Positions 28,866 to 38,424 of a stretch of DNA of 43,103 nucleotides are shown here, piece by piece. Where the stretch lies: positions 1 to 43,103 of IMG/VR virus record IMGVR_UViG_3300027782_000148, one strand, 5' to 3'. Within the stretch, counting starts at the first letter, position 1. Each line of letters begins with the position of its first letter. A model generated the notes under the pieces. That model was not told the origin of the DNA and did not search any database. It saw nothing but the letters and a program-made list of their open reading frames with translations. The translations under genes and the position numbers were made by a program. The DNA comes from a virus.

Positions 28866-31153
28866 TGCCATTCCTTCTTGACGGCGACCCATCATCTTCA
28901 GAAGTCTCTGAGGCAGTTAATTACCTGCTTAGCAATTACAACACAACCTATACAGCCAATTCTGTATCTGGTGAAATTTCAGGTCCTACAGGTCAAATTG
29001 TAGGTTATCTGTATAAATACATTGCTGTTAAATATGCGGATAGTTTTGATGGGTCTGTTAATTTTAGTAATACGCCAACAAATCGTCAGTATTACGGTAT
29101 TCGCAATACTAATAGTTCCACTGAATCAACAAACCCTGTCGATTATGTTTGGAGCAAAGTAACTGGTGGGTTTGGCACAACCAAGTTTTTGTTTTACAAA
29201 GTAAATGGTGGTCGGCAAATAGATTTTGCTGTAGGCACTATTGCTCCTGCTTATGCTTGGTTGCAAGATTCAGGTGCTGCTATTGACCTTGATGCTATAA
29301 GTGTTGTTATTACTGCAACGCCTATTATCTATCAGTGGACTGCATCATCTACCCCAGCTACTAGGCCAAGCACAACCACAACATATACTTGGTCTACAGG
29401 AACTTATACAGCACCTGCAGGTTGGTCTGTTGAAATTCCGTCCAATACAACGCCTGGCAATTATTTGTGGGCAATTGCCATTACCATTGTTCAAACTGGC
29501 GGTATTAATACAGCCACATTAGATTGGACAAATACTTCTTATCCAATTCGTTCTGTTGGTTATAACGGATCAAATGGGTCAACAGGCAATAGTTTTTTGT
29601 CTGCCTATAAAGCGCAAGACCAATCTCTTGCTGCCCCAACATTTACAACACCAACATCAAGTGCTATTGCGCCTACTGGATGGAGTTTAAGCACTCCGTC
29701 AGTATCTGTTGGGGAGGTTCTTTGGTATATCCAAGGTGAATACAACAGTTCGCCTACTTTAACAATTAATGGCGTAGGTCCAAACAGCACACGGTGGACG
29801 GGGCCAATTGCGGCAAGTGTTTTCCAAGACATCAGATCTGACAATTGGAATGGATCAAACCCCCCAACATTTGCTTCACCTGGCACTTGGGGAACTGCAG
29901 GATATTACATATCCAGATCCACTGGCACAATGATTTTGAATAATCTAGGTGCTCGTGGAACGCTACAGTCTGGTTCATCTCCTGCCATTAGTGGCACATC
30001 AATGACTGGTGCTGGTGCTGTAATCAATAATAGCGGTACGTTTGCTGTTGGCAATACTTCAAACAACATTTCTTATAACGGTTCTCAGCTCACATTGAAT
30101 GGAAATATTGTTGCCCTTGGGAATCTTCAGCAAGGTACATCCACTACTCAAAGTGGAAACACTTTTGGATATGGAAACGGAACAACCCTTTACGGCACTA
30201 ATGTTTGTGGATATTTCAGAAGTACAAATAGTGACACGGCAGGACTTGCTGCATCTGGTGTAAATAATATTGCATTTGCCGCAATTGGGGTAAATTCTTC
30301 AACCGCTTTATTTAGTAATACTCTTGGTTATGATACGGTTAGTCCTTATTATGTAATTTTAGGTGTAACTATTGGAGGCAACGGTGGCGGCTTTCAACAA
30401 GCTGCTTTCATGCAAAGGCGTGGGTATGGCGGTTCTGCAAGTGATTCAAACCCTGATGCTTATACAGAAGGATATGCTCGAATAGCTTATCTTGATGGAT
30501 CTACAACTTATGGTGGGAAGTTTATGACCACCAGCGGCACTACGGATGTGCGTGGCATTATTGCTGGTGGTGCAACAAACGGACTGTATGTATTGGGTGC
30601 TGGTGTTTCAACGGTTGGATTTACTCCATTTACCGGAATGCACCTTTGTTTGCTGCCAAATACAATAACCCCTGTTGCTGGTGACATTTACTACGACACT
30701 TCAATTTTCTTAAAGCCAAACGTCAACGATGTTTTGTCGTTTATTGCTCTTTCTAATGCACCTCAAATGAAAGGTGCAATTGGTGTGTTTACCAATATGG
30801 CTGAAGGATCTGTTCCTCAATATATGCAGACTACAATTGATGAGCCGTATATAGAGCATGGTGTAGAGCAAGTTAAAGTTGTTACCATTACCAAGCCAGA
30901 ATACAAAACAGTGCTTGAAGAAAACACCTTGGTGCTTGTCAATGCTTTGGGGGAAGGCTTAATTAATGTTTGCGGTGAAAATGGCAATCTTGTCGTGGGT
31001 GATTTGATTGTTACATCTTCTATACCTGGCAAGGGCATGAAGCAAAGCGATGACATAATAAGGTCAATTACTGTTGCCCGTAGCCGTGAAGCGGTGACGT
31101 TTTCATCACCAACAGATGTTCAGCAAGTAGCCTGCGTCTATCTTTGCGGTTAA
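28865..31153 (+). CDS. Large tail fibre or tailspike-like protein
   Basis: 762 aa. N-terminal half (1-340) beta-rich and Thr/Ser-rich (DGDPSSSEVSEAVNYLLSNY; several WT/WS repeats like YTWSTGTYTAPAGW). The middle has fibre-shaft-like ASN/Gly-rich repeats (LQSGSSPAISGTSMTGAGA, NNISYNGSQLTLNG) that look like trimeric beta-helix. The last about 140 residues (KVVTITKPEYKTVLEENTLV, GDLIVTSSIPGKGMKQSDD) resemble C-terminal domains in tail fibres that act as intramolecular chaperones or self-cleave. Host-binding is likely, hydrolase activity unproven. Confidence 0.65.
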   Translation: MPFLLDGDPSSSEVSEAVNYLLSNYNTTYTANSVSGEISGPTGQIVGYLYKYIAVKYADSFDGSVNFSNTPTNRQYYGIRNTNSSTESTNPVDYVWSKVTGGFGTTKFLFYKVNGGRQIDFAVGTIAPAYAWLQDSGAAIDLDAISVVITATPIIYQWTASSTPATRPSTTTTYTWSTGTYTAPAGWSVEIPSNTTPGNYLWAIAITIVQTGGINTATLDWTNTSYPIRSVGYNGSNGSTGNSFLSAYKAQDQSLAAPTFTTPTSSAIAPTGWSLSTPSVSVGEVLWYIQGEYNSSPTLTINGVGPNSTRWTGPIAASVFQDIRSDNWNGSNPPTFASPGTWGTAGYYISRSTGTMILNNLGARGTLQSGSSPAISGTSMTGAGAVINNSGTFAVGNTSNNISYNGSQLTLNGNIVALGNLQQGTSTTQSGNTFGYGNGTTLYGTNVCGYFRSTNSDTAGLAASGVNNIAFAAIGVNSSTALFSNTLGYDTVSPYYVILGVTIGGNGGGFQQAAFMQRRGYGGSASDSNPDAYTEGYARIAYLDGSTTYGGKFMTTSGTTDVRGIIAGGATNGLYVLGAGVSTVGFTPFTGMHLCLLPNTITPVAGDIYYDTSIFLKPNVNDVLSFIALSNAPQMKGAIGVFTNMAEGSVPQYMQTTIDEPYIEHGVEQVKVVTITKPEYKTVLEENTLVLVNALGEGLINVCGENGNLVVGDLIVTSSIPGKGMKQSDDIIRSITVARSREAVTFSSPTDVQQVACVYLCG

Positions 31154-31167
31154 TTTAAGGAAAAATT

Positions 31168-31953
31168 ATGGGAATGCAATATTCTTCTGTTCAAAGCCCT
31201 TATTCTTCTGCTTCTCAAGGCAAAGGACAAGGTCTGCCTAATCCTGAAGCGCAGATGTCACCTAATCCACCTCGCATGGATGCCCAGCAAGAAATGATGC
31301 GGAGATTTCCACAAAGTGGTGGAATTATGAAGCCTCAAAATATGATGCAAACGGGCGGATTTAAAGGCCCAATGGGTGATGGCTCTGTGCAGAGTACTGG
31401 CCCAAATGGCGAGATGACAGGCGGTATGCCTATGGTCGGCATGATGGGCGGTCCTGGCAGTTACGACAACTCCGGTATTAACCCTGGCGGCATGAGCAGA
31501 CCCGCAAAAGGAGTACCAAATTACAATGATGTTGTTGATCCTATGCATTCGCCTCAAACAGATTCAAGCGCTATTGGCATAGGCCCAAGCGATATGTTTA
31601 ACGATAGTCCTACTTATACCCCTGGTCCTGGCGGAGGTGGTCCAAACCCACCTATGGGCGGAGGTGGTCCAAACCCACCTTTTAACGGTGGTATGGGTAA
31701 TGTGTATAGGGGTGAAATGACGGGCGGTGCTCCTACGGGCGGTCTAATGTCCTATGGAAATACAGGTGTTGTAGGCCCCAATAAATCTCAAGGAAAAGGT
31801 ATGGGATCACAAGGTGCTATAACTTTTCCAAGTCAGGGCGGACAGCCTAAAATAGGTCAACCTAACGCCTACCCAAATACTATCAATTCAAGCGATAATA
31901 CGGGTATGTCTCAACCAAGGTCTTTTGGTGGCAAATCTAAAGGAGCAAGATAA
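31168..31953 (+). CDS. Gly/Pro/Met-rich low-complexity virion protein candidate
   Basis: 261 aa, almost devoid of predicted secondary structure: repeats of PNPPMGGGG / GGGGPNPPFNGG (about 155-178), a MPMVGMMGGPG patch and several SQGKG / QGG segments. No homologous domain recognised. Its place ahead of three repeat-rich proteins suggests a minor internal or flexible virion protein. aaggaaa site; stops at TAATG overlapping the next gene. Confidence 0.5.
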   Translation: MGMQYSSVQSPYSSASQGKGQGLPNPEAQMSPNPPRMDAQQEMMRRFPQSGGIMKPQNMMQTGGFKGPMGDGSVQSTGPNGEMTGGMPMVGMMGGPGSYDNSGINPGGMSRPAKGVPNYNDVVDPMHSPQTDSSAIGIGPSDMFNDSPTYTPGPGGGGPNPPMGGGGPNPPFNGGMGNVYRGEMTGGAPTGGLMSYGNTGVVGPNKSQGKGMGSQGAITFPSQGGQPKIGQPNAYPNTINSSDNTGMSQPRSFGGKSKGAR

Positions 31954-32897
31954 TGGGATTCGGAAAAGGTTCTGGTAGTTCTGCTCCTGTTGTAACGCAA
32001 GAGCAAAAAGATCTTCTTTCAGCGCAAACTGGGTTTTTAACAGGTACAGCGTTTCCAAAATACGCCGAAACCTTGGGTGGCGCCAAAGATGTAATGAATC
32101 AAGTAATGCCAAACGCTACTGCGGCTGCGGCTAATGCGGCTAATGTTGCCCAGCAAACAGGAGGCCTTCAACAAACAGCAGGTACTGCTGGCTTGGTAGG
32201 TGGCATGTCAGGCTTGCAAAATGCAGCAAAATATCAAAAAGACGTTGGTGAAATATTAGGTTCATCAGGGGCTGGCGGTCTTTATAACGCAGGCCAATAT
32301 CAAAAAAATGTTGGTGAAATATTAGGTGCAGAAGGCGCTTCAAAATTGGCGGGGTTGTTTTCGCCTGACTATGAAAAGCAACAAGTGGCTGCGGCATTGC
32401 AACCTGCTATGGAGCAGACTCGTGAAGCAATGGGCGGTCAAAACGCCTCATATGGCGCTGCTGGTGGTCTTGGATCTTCTCGTGCCGCATTGGCTCAAGC
32501 CAACCTGCAATCATTGAGTAATCAACGATTAGGTACTGTTGCCGCCCAAACTCAACAAGGCATTGAAGCAAATCGTTCTGCGGCAAGCCAAGCGTTGTTA
32601 ACTGCTGGCCAAAATGCTACCAATCAATCAGCAGGTTACCAACAGGCATTGTTGAACGCTGGTCAGAATGCTACAAATCAATCGGCGGGTTATCAACAAT
32701 CTTTAATGAATTCTGGCGCGTCAAATTTAAATGCCGCCAATCAAGCTGCTGCGGCTCGAATTGGTTATGCTGGTGCGCCTCAGGATGTGTACAGTAAATA
32801 CGCTTCTGTGATCTACGGCACACCCCAAGCTTCTACCACTCCCAACTTTGCTGGCACTCAAGGTCAAAATACCACAAGCAAGGGCTTTGGCTTTTAA
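31953..32897 (+). CDS. Putative DNA-ejection/internal virion protein with repeats
   Basis: 314 aa, Ala/Gly/Gln/Asn-rich and largely helical. Two internal repeat families: Y-Q-K-(D/N)-V-G-E-I-L-G at about 93-101 and 113-121, and QNATNQSAGYQQ twice at about 222-250. Amphipathic helices with few charges are typical for ejection proteins (P22 gp7/gp20-like) that leave the capsid with the DNA and cross the envelope. No known domain. aggag site. Confidence 0.5.
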   Translation: MGFGKGSGSSAPVVTQEQKDLLSAQTGFLTGTAFPKYAETLGGAKDVMNQVMPNATAAAANAANVAQQTGGLQQTAGTAGLVGGMSGLQNAAKYQKDVGEILGSSGAGGLYNAGQYQKNVGEILGAEGASKLAGLFSPDYEKQQVAAALQPAMEQTREAMGGQNASYGAAGGLGSSRAALAQANLQSLSNQRLGTVAAQTQQGIEANRSAASQALLTAGQNATNQSAGYQQALLNAGQNATNQSAGYQQSLMNSGASNLNAANQAAAARIGYAGAPQDVYSKYASVIYGTPQASTTPNFAGTQGQNTTSKGFGF

Positions 32898-32906
32898 GGA
32901 TTTAAT

Positions 32907-33536
32907 ATGGCAACTGAAGTTCCTTTTGGGCTCACTTTTGGCAACCCAAATAAATACATTGGGGGTAGTGGCGTTGGTCAGGCTGTTAAATCTGGATTAA
33001 CTGCTTATGCAATGCAAAAATCAGGATTAACTGGTTTTTTAAATGATTTAGGCAAAAAAACACCGGAAGGAAGCGTTCCTCCAATCACATCTGGTGCGGC
33101 TGGAGATATGAATACAAACGGCATTTGGGGTACAAACCCATTGCCTGTTCAGCCTCCAAATTTTGGTGGGCAGGCTTCTGAAGCAGCACCGGAAGCTAAT
33201 CCAAATGCAGGGGCTTTTACTGAACAAGCACAAAATCAGTTTAATTTGAATAAGAGCATGATTCCTAATTCAAATGGGATTGCTGGTGCTGTTGCTCCTG
33301 GTGTTGAAGTCACTCCAGTTACTGATAACTTTCCATCTGACATTGGGCATCAATTGCTTAATGGCAATGATGATTGGCAACATAGTGCTGTTGACCCTCA
33401 AGCACAACGAGATTCATTAGTTTTGCCACAACAACAAACCGTTGAAGCTCCTCGGTTAACTGGCAATGAATACCAACAAGTTCCTGGTTATGGCTCTGCT
33501 AAAAAAGCAGCTATGGCGATGTTTGGAATGGGATAA
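32907..33536 (+). CDS. 209-aa putative ejection-complex protein
   Basis: Starts MATEVPFGLTFGNPNK; Gly/Asn/Gln/Ala/Pro-rich with hydrophobic N-terminal stretches (VGQAVKSGLTAYAMQKSGLTGFL) and a short Lys/Ala end (SAKKAAMAMFGMG). No family. Composition and position between two ejection-like proteins suggest a virion role, with low certainty. Confidence 0.45.
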   Translation: MATEVPFGLTFGNPNKYIGGSGVGQAVKSGLTAYAMQKSGLTGFLNDLGKKTPEGSVPPITSGAAGDMNTNGIWGTNPLPVQPPNFGGQASEAAPEANPNAGAFTEQAQNQFNLNKSMIPNSNGIAGAVAPGVEVTPVTDNFPSDIGHQLLNGNDDWQHSAVDPQAQRDSLVLPQQQTVEAPRLTGNEYQQVPGYGSAKKAAMAMFGMG

Positions 33537-33545
33537 GGAAAAACT

Positions 33546-35138
33546 ATGCCTGATGATATGCAACCTCAAGCACCAGTAGGTGCTGTGCCCCCCCAAATGC
33601 CTCCTCAGGGCAATCCTTCTGCGCCTATTGATATTGTTAAGACATCGCCAAACCCAAATGCTTTAGCTGATGATGCAATTGAGCGTAGGGATACTGGTGC
33701 TTTGACGCAGATTGCCAAAGACAATATTGGTACACCTGCATCTGATTTAGCTATGCGTATGGCTAAAGGAATTAATGAAAAGCAAACTAGGTTTAATGAA
33801 CTTGTTAAGCCAATAGATAAAGCTGGTGGTTTTGGAACTCCTGAAGGCAATATAAAGATTGCTCAGACATTCCAAACTGTTGCCGACAATCCACAGTGGG
33901 GCACTGCCCTATTGAAGTACGTCATGGGCGACAAAGCTGGCGCTGTTAAGCAAGTCACTGGTGGCGACATCAAGACATTGATTACTTATGACAATGGTGG
34001 TAATCAAATTGAAGAAAAAGTTAATGAGCTGGGTGAACCAGTTTCATACACTGATCGCAAAACTGGCTTGCCAATAAGCAAAGATGAGTATGCCCAACGT
34101 GTGGGCGGCATATCTCAATGGGCTAATACTTTGAAAGGTGAAACTGAAAAGGCAACTCGTGCTGAAAGCACTAAGTTTTTTGTTAAAGAAGAAGCGCAAG
34201 CCAATAACTGGTATCAATTAACTCAAGCACACAAGCCGTTGCTTCAGGAAACCTACAACACTTTAAACACATACAAAACAGATCTTCCTAAAGAGCTTTA
34301 CAACAAGATTCTTGGTTCTGTTAGCCAATCAATGGGGCAAGCTAGTAGCAAATCCAACAGCAAAGCTTCTTTAAATCAATTAACTGATGGTCTTGCTAGT
34401 GGTGAAAGCGTCAAAGTTGACAATAGGATGGCAACCGCTTTAGGAGTTCCTAGATTGGCGGGCATGAAATTGGAAGTAAAGGGTGACCGCCTTGTCAGTG
34501 AAGATAAAAGTTTTAGCATATCTAAAAATCAACTTAAACAATTGCAAGAAAGTGATACTGTTGGATCTGAAGCTACTAAGAATGCCACAAGCACAATGGC
34601 AAGCATTGCAGAAGCAGAGCGTTTGGGTTTAATTAGCTCGGTTGCTGGCGGCAAATTGCGTAGGGTTGTTGAAAACGGTCAACAAATGGGCAGAGAACTT
34701 GATGAGGCTACCAGAGAGTTTGGTAAGCCTTCTATCATTTCATTGCCAACATCAGCATCCTTTATTGACAAACAAGCACAAACCCTTGCTCAGACCCTAC
34801 AAGGCTTGCAAAACGCTGACCAGATGAGCGAGTACGTCAAATTCCGTAACCGTGCTGTAGATGGTCATAAAGCCACCAATACAGTCCCGTTACCAGGTGA
34901 AATTGGTTCTGCTTATTCTCGTCAAGAGTTACCTAAAGAGATCCGCAGATTTTATGGCGATGAGATTACCAAAGTAATGGACGATGAAAACACCGCTCGT
35001 AAAGAATTTAATAATATTGGGGTAAGATTTCCTAATGCTGTTCAACAGCCCAACAAGGCAATTGTTCCTCCTGCAAAACAAGAAGCAAAGAAAGAACGTC
35101 CTTCTTTGGCAGATCTTAGAAAACAAGCTGGAGGTTAA
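33546..35138 (+). CDS. 530-aa putative internal virion protein
   Basis: Starts MPDDMQPQAPVGAVPPQ (Pro-rich head), then a long helical protein with charged and polar residues (KGINEKQTRFNELVKPIDK, PKELYNKILGSVSQSM, LKQLQESDTVGSEATKN) and a Lys/Pro tail (PPAKQEAKKERPSLADLRKQ). No enzymatic motif, no transglycosylase signature. Probably an ejection or internal head protein by position; its length matches the large ejection proteins of P22-like phages. aaggaaa site. Confidence 0.5.
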   Translation: MPDDMQPQAPVGAVPPQMPPQGNPSAPIDIVKTSPNPNALADDAIERRDTGALTQIAKDNIGTPASDLAMRMAKGINEKQTRFNELVKPIDKAGGFGTPEGNIKIAQTFQTVADNPQWGTALLKYVMGDKAGAVKQVTGGDIKTLITYDNGGNQIEEKVNELGEPVSYTDRKTGLPISKDEYAQRVGGISQWANTLKGETEKATRAESTKFFVKEEAQANNWYQLTQAHKPLLQETYNTLNTYKTDLPKELYNKILGSVSQSMGQASSKSNSKASLNQLTDGLASGESVKVDNRMATALGVPRLAGMKLEVKGDRLVSEDKSFSISKNQLKQLQESDTVGSEATKNATSTMASIAEAERLGLISSVAGGKLRRVVENGQQMGRELDEATREFGKPSIISLPTSASFIDKQAQTLAQTLQGLQNADQMSEYVKFRNRAVDGHKATNTVPLPGEIGSAYSRQELPKEIRRFYGDEITKVMDDENTARKEFNNIGVRFPNAVQQPNKAIVPPAKQEAKKERPSLADLRKQAGG

Positions 35139-36568
35139 TGATGGCTTTTGATGAAGCAAAATATCGTGCTGCTGCCAAGGCCGCTGGTTATTCGGACGAT
35201 GAGATTGATTCTGAATTAGGCACTAAACCTATAGCGGCATCTGCACCACCGCCAACTGAAACATTTTCTGATGCTACGGCAAAAGCTAGAGCAGAATACG
35301 ATGCCAAAGTGCATAAAATGCTTAACACCAACGTTACTGTTGGCGATCAAACTTTTGAGATCCCAAGCTTTTTTACATCACCCGCTGGTATTGTTACCGC
35401 CGCTGGTGCTGGCATTGGTTTGGGGGCAACTATTTTGGGGGCTGCTGTTGCCGCTCCTAAGGCTTATAACGCCATCAAAGACCGTTGGATAAGCAAGGCT
35501 CCTGCTATTGATCGTACTGTAGACATTCCTTTTGAAGGACCAAAACCTACATTGAATGCCAAAGCCGCTGCCCCTGCAGCAAATGCCATTTCTGAATGGG
35601 ATGCAATTATTGCTCAAAGTGAGCAAAACAAAGCCGCCAAAGCCGCCGATGCCGCAGCTAAACAAGGCAAACCTATTATTGAGGCCCCTATCGTTGGCGT
35701 GATGCCTTCTGGCGCTCCAGCAACGCCTATCCCTATGCCTCCTCCACCACCGCCACCGCCACCTGTCAACATGACACAAGCAGTAGCTGAAGGTGGAAAT
35801 GTTGGTCAAGAATTGAAAAAGATTGTTGCTCAAGAGCTAGATCAAGCTGTTGCACCTATGGGCGCTGTCCCGCCACCTATGGCACAAGCTGCCGCCCCAC
35901 AAGCCGTACCGCCTCAAGAGTTGCGTACAGGCACTGGTAAACCTGCATTTGCTGGTCAAGGTCCTGAACCAACAATTTCAAGCCGCACCAATAAACCTCA
36001 GTTTAAAGATGTTTATAAAGATGTAAGTCAAGTGCCCACAGGTTTTGCTTTTGTTCCTAACGCCCAATACATTGACATTCCTCGTCAGGATCTTGGACAA
36101 GCTGAATATACAAAAGCTTATTCCGGTCGAGATTTTCCTGCCACCAATGAGCTGGCCCGTGAGCAATCCAAAGACATTAACCGCACATTAGGCCGTGCCA
36201 CAAGGGAAGAAGCCAAGCTTGCTGGTTTGCCACCTGCTGAAGTTACGCCTGGTATTACTAAAATGACCACTGCTGGCAAAAAGCGTGTGACTGTGGGTGG
36301 TGCTTTGGGTGCTTTGGTGGCTTTGCCTGAACTGGCAAATGCCGCTTCTGAAGCTGGTCAAGGTAATGCCGCTCCTGCCCGTGAGCTTGGTTTTGACTTT
36401 GGTACGGGTGCTTTGTTGGCTAAATTGTTTGGTGGCCCTGCTGCCGCTGCTGGCGCTCTTGCACTTGGCTCTTCTAGTTTGAATGCTGACGAACAAGATC
36501 AACTTAACTATCGCCGCAAAATCGGTGCTGGTCGTGGCATTGCTCCTCCTTCTGCATACTTCAGGTAA
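35138..36568 (+). CDS. Membrane-segment-bearing putative ejection protein
   Basis: 476 aa; starts 35138 (TAATG overlap) or 35141 (better spacing to the ggagg site). Hydrophobic segments at about 85-110 (GIVTAAGAGIGLGATILGAAVAAP) and 385-402 (VGGALGALVALPELANA) and about 424-450, an octaproline-type run (about 200-213), Ala/Pro-rich linkers and basic patches. Ejection proteins that form a channel through the host envelope show this mixture. The Pro run is coded with biased but not identical codons. No known domain found. Confidence 0.5.
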   Translation: MMAFDEAKYRAAAKAAGYSDDEIDSELGTKPIAASAPPPTETFSDATAKARAEYDAKVHKMLNTNVTVGDQTFEIPSFFTSPAGIVTAAGAGIGLGATILGAAVAAPKAYNAIKDRWISKAPAIDRTVDIPFEGPKPTLNAKAAAPAANAISEWDAIIAQSEQNKAAKAADAAAKQGKPIIEAPIVGVMPSGAPATPIPMPPPPPPPPPVNMTQAVAEGGNVGQELKKIVAQELDQAVAPMGAVPPPMAQAAAPQAVPPQELRTGTGKPAFAGQGPEPTISSRTNKPQFKDVYKDVSQVPTGFAFVPNAQYIDIPRQDLGQAEYTKAYSGRDFPATNELAREQSKDINRTLGRATREEAKLAGLPPAEVTPGITKMTTAGKKRVTVGGALGALVALPELANAASEAGQGNAAPARELGFDFGTGALLAKLFGGPAAAAGALALGSSSLNADEQDQLNYRRKIGAGRGIAPPSAYFR

Positions 36569-36571
36569 ATC

Positions 36572-36805
36572 ATGGAATATCAATCTCTTATAAACACTGG
36601 CGCTGGCATTGTTTTTACAGTGGCAGGGTGGTTTTGCCGTGAAATGTGGACTGCTGTCAAAGATTTGAAATCAGACCTTGCTAAACTGCGTGAGGAACTT
36701 CCTAAGACCTACGTTACCCGTGATGACAGCCGTGAAGACATTCGTGAAATCAAAGAAATGCTAGGCAAAATATTTGATAAGTTAGACGGCAAAGCAGATA
36801 AATGA
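36572..36805 (+). CDS. 77-aa membrane-anchored coiled-coil protein, lysis cassette
   Basis: Starts MEYQSLINTGAGIVF; one N-terminal transmembrane span (about 6-24) followed by coiled coil (TAVKDLKSDLAKLREELPK, REIKEMLGKIFDKLDG). This is the typical shape of XhlA-like or spanin/holin-accessory proteins. Its start is 4 nt after the ejection protein, and its stop overlaps the 41-aa gene (ATGA). Likely lysis function, subtype unknown. Confidence 0.55.
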   Translation: MEYQSLINTGAGIVFTVAGWFCREMWTAVKDLKSDLAKLREELPKTYVTRDDSREDIREIKEMLGKIFDKLDGKADK

Positions 36806-36927
36806 TTGCTGTTGTTCTGGCGCTGGTGATCAGCACAGAACATAGATGTGTTAGGTGGGCTTGGACAGGGGATGTATACCATCGCATAGTTTGGTGTTTG
36901 GAATGGAAAAAGGTTGAAAAAAAATGA
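36802..36927 (+). CDS. 41-aa hypothetical protein in lysis cassette
   Basis: Starts MIAVVLALVISTEHR with one short hydrophobic N-terminus, then RCVRWAWTGDVYHRIVWC and a Lys-rich end. Both boundaries are ATGA overlaps, so it is inserted cleanly between lysis genes. Two Cys are present but there is no lipobox at the hydrophobic end, so it is not a convincing outer-membrane spanin. Found by reading frame continuity below the usual length limit. Confidence 0.55.
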   Translation: MIAVVLALVISTEHRCVRWAWTGDVYHRIVWCLEWKKVEKK

Positions 36928-37412
36928 TCGACCCTATTACCATAGGCGCGGCATTTGCAATAGCTAAAAGCACTATTGCAGGGGTCAAAGAAGCCATTCA
37001 GATGGGTAAAGACTTGCAGGAATGCAGTGGTGACCTCATCAAGTTTTTTGAGATGCGAGATACAGTAGCAAAGGCTGCTGTACACGATAAGAAAAAAGCA
37101 AAGTCTGACATGGGACAGGCTTTAGACACTGTGATGCAAGCCAAAGCCTTGCGTGATGCCGAAAGAGAACTAAAAGAAAAGTTAATTTGGTCAGGCCAAG
37201 GTGATGTGTGGGAGGCTATTCAAGCCGAGTACAACATGGTGGTGGCTAATCGCAAGCGTGAAGAACGTGAAGCAGAGGCCAAAGCCAAGTTAAAGCGTGA
37301 GAACTTGGCAGAGACGGTAAACATTTTGCTAATTGGATTTGTTTCTATTCTTGCCGCTGGGTTTATTGGCTGGGGAACTTTTGAATTTATCATGTACAAA
37401 CTAAGGAATTGA
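36924..37412 (+). CDS. 162-aa membrane-associated lysis-region protein
   Basis: N-terminal hydrophobic helix (PITIGAAFAIAKSTIAGVKE, about 4-23), long helical charged middle (AERELKEKLIWSG; KREEREAEAKAKLKREN), then a C-terminal transmembrane span VNILLIGFVSILAAGFIGW (about 131-149). Inverse orientation to classical i-spanins. Place between the 41-aa gene and holin suggests a lysis accessory; its exact role is uncertain. Confidence 0.5.
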   Translation: MIDPITIGAAFAIAKSTIAGVKEAIQMGKDLQECSGDLIKFFEMRDTVAKAAVHDKKKAKSDMGQALDTVMQAKALRDAERELKEKLIWSGQGDVWEAIQAEYNMVVANRKREEREAEAKAKLKRENLAETVNILLIGFVSILAAGFIGWGTFEFIMYKLRN

Positions 37413-37413
37413 T

Positions 37414-37908
37414 ATGGATTGGTTAAAGACCATTGCACCCACTATTGCAACAGCCCTTGGTGGGCCTCTAGCGGGGCTTGCTATTGAGGCGGTAAGCAAG
37501 GCCATTGGCATAGACCCAAAGGACGTTCAAAGCACAATCAGCGAGGGCAAGTTATCTGCTGACCAGATCATGCTGCTTAAACAAGCTGAAGTCCAAATGG
37601 CGGCTCGTGCTCAAGAAATGGGTTTGGACTTCGCAAAGTTGTCCAATGAGGACAGAAAGTCTGCTCGTGATATGCAAGTGGCTACTAAAAGTTATTTGCC
37701 CCCTGCCCTTGCTATTGGGGTTACTATTGGTTTCTTTGGCATTCTAGGTGGCCTTATGTACGGTCAGATACAACACGCTCCCCAGATTGACATCATGCTT
37801 GGCAGTTTAGGTACTGCTTGGACAGGCATCATCGCTTTCTATTTTGGCTCATCTGCTGGCTCACAAGCTAAAGATAATTTGCTTCACCAATCTACTCCCA
37901 CATCATGA
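37414..37908 (+). CDS. Putative holin
   Basis: 164 aa with an aagga site. N-terminal hydrophobic APTIATALGGPLAGLAIEAV (about 8-27), an amphipathic helix region (KLSADQIMLLKQAEVQMAARAQEMGLD), then two strong membrane spans (ALAIGVTIGFFGILGGLMYG and SLGTAWTGIIAFYFGSSAG). The end FYFGSSAGSQAKDNLL is typical of one phage holin group. It lies immediately before the endolysin, with ATGA overlap. Holins form inner-membrane pores that time lysis. Confidence 0.75.
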   Translation: MDWLKTIAPTIATALGGPLAGLAIEAVSKAIGIDPKDVQSTISEGKLSADQIMLLKQAEVQMAARAQEMGLDFAKLSNEDRKSARDMQVATKSYLPPALAIGVTIGFFGILGGLMYGQIQHAPQIDIMLGSLGTAWTGIIAFYFGSSAGSQAKDNLLHQSTPTS

Positions 37909-38414
37909 ATCAAAACTTTGACAAAGCATTAGCTGCGGTCCTTGTTCACGAGGGAGGTTACGTTTTTAACCCAAAAGATCCTGGGGGGGAAACAAACCTT
38001 GGCTGTACAAAAGCAGTCTGGGAAGAGCATTGTGGTCACATGGTAGACACCAAAACAATGAAAGCCTTGACACCTGCTGATGTTGGCCCACTTTACAAAA
38101 CAAAGTATTGGGACAAAGTCAAAGGTGATGACCTGCCTAGCGGAGTTGATTACGTTGTCTTTGATGCGGCTATCAATTCAGGCCCAAGTCGTGCGGCAAA
38201 GTGGCTTCAGGCTTGTGTAAACGTGTACGCAGATGGCATTATTGGCAACATGACAATACAAGCTGTACGAAATAAAGACCCTAAAGAACTTATCAACGAT
38301 TACTGTGCATACCGTTTAGCCTATCTCAAAATGCTTCAAACATGGCAAACATTTGGTAAGGGCTGGGAGCGCAGGGTAAAAGAAGTAAACGCAACAGCGT
38401 TATCAATGTCATAA
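37905..38414 (+). CDS. Endolysin, GH108-type lysozyme
   Basis: 169 aa. The N-terminal signature VLVHEGGYVFNPKDPGGETNLG, with the catalytic Glu (E16) in HEGGY, is diagnostic for glycoside hydrolase family 108 muramidases. The C-terminal part (AAINSGPSRAAKWLQACVNVYADG, residues about 90-113) matches the peptidoglycan-binding half of these proteins. No signal peptide, so it needs the holin upstream. Coupled to it by ATGA. Confidence 0.9.
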   Translation: MNQNFDKALAAVLVHEGGYVFNPKDPGGETNLGCTKAVWEEHCGHMVDTKTMKALTPADVGPLYKTKYWDKVKGDDLPSGVDYVVFDAAINSGPSRAAKWLQACVNVYADGIIGNMTIQAVRNKDPKELINDYCAYRLAYLKMLQTWQTFGKGWERRVKEVNATALSMS

Positions 38415-38424
38415 CGGCGTCACA

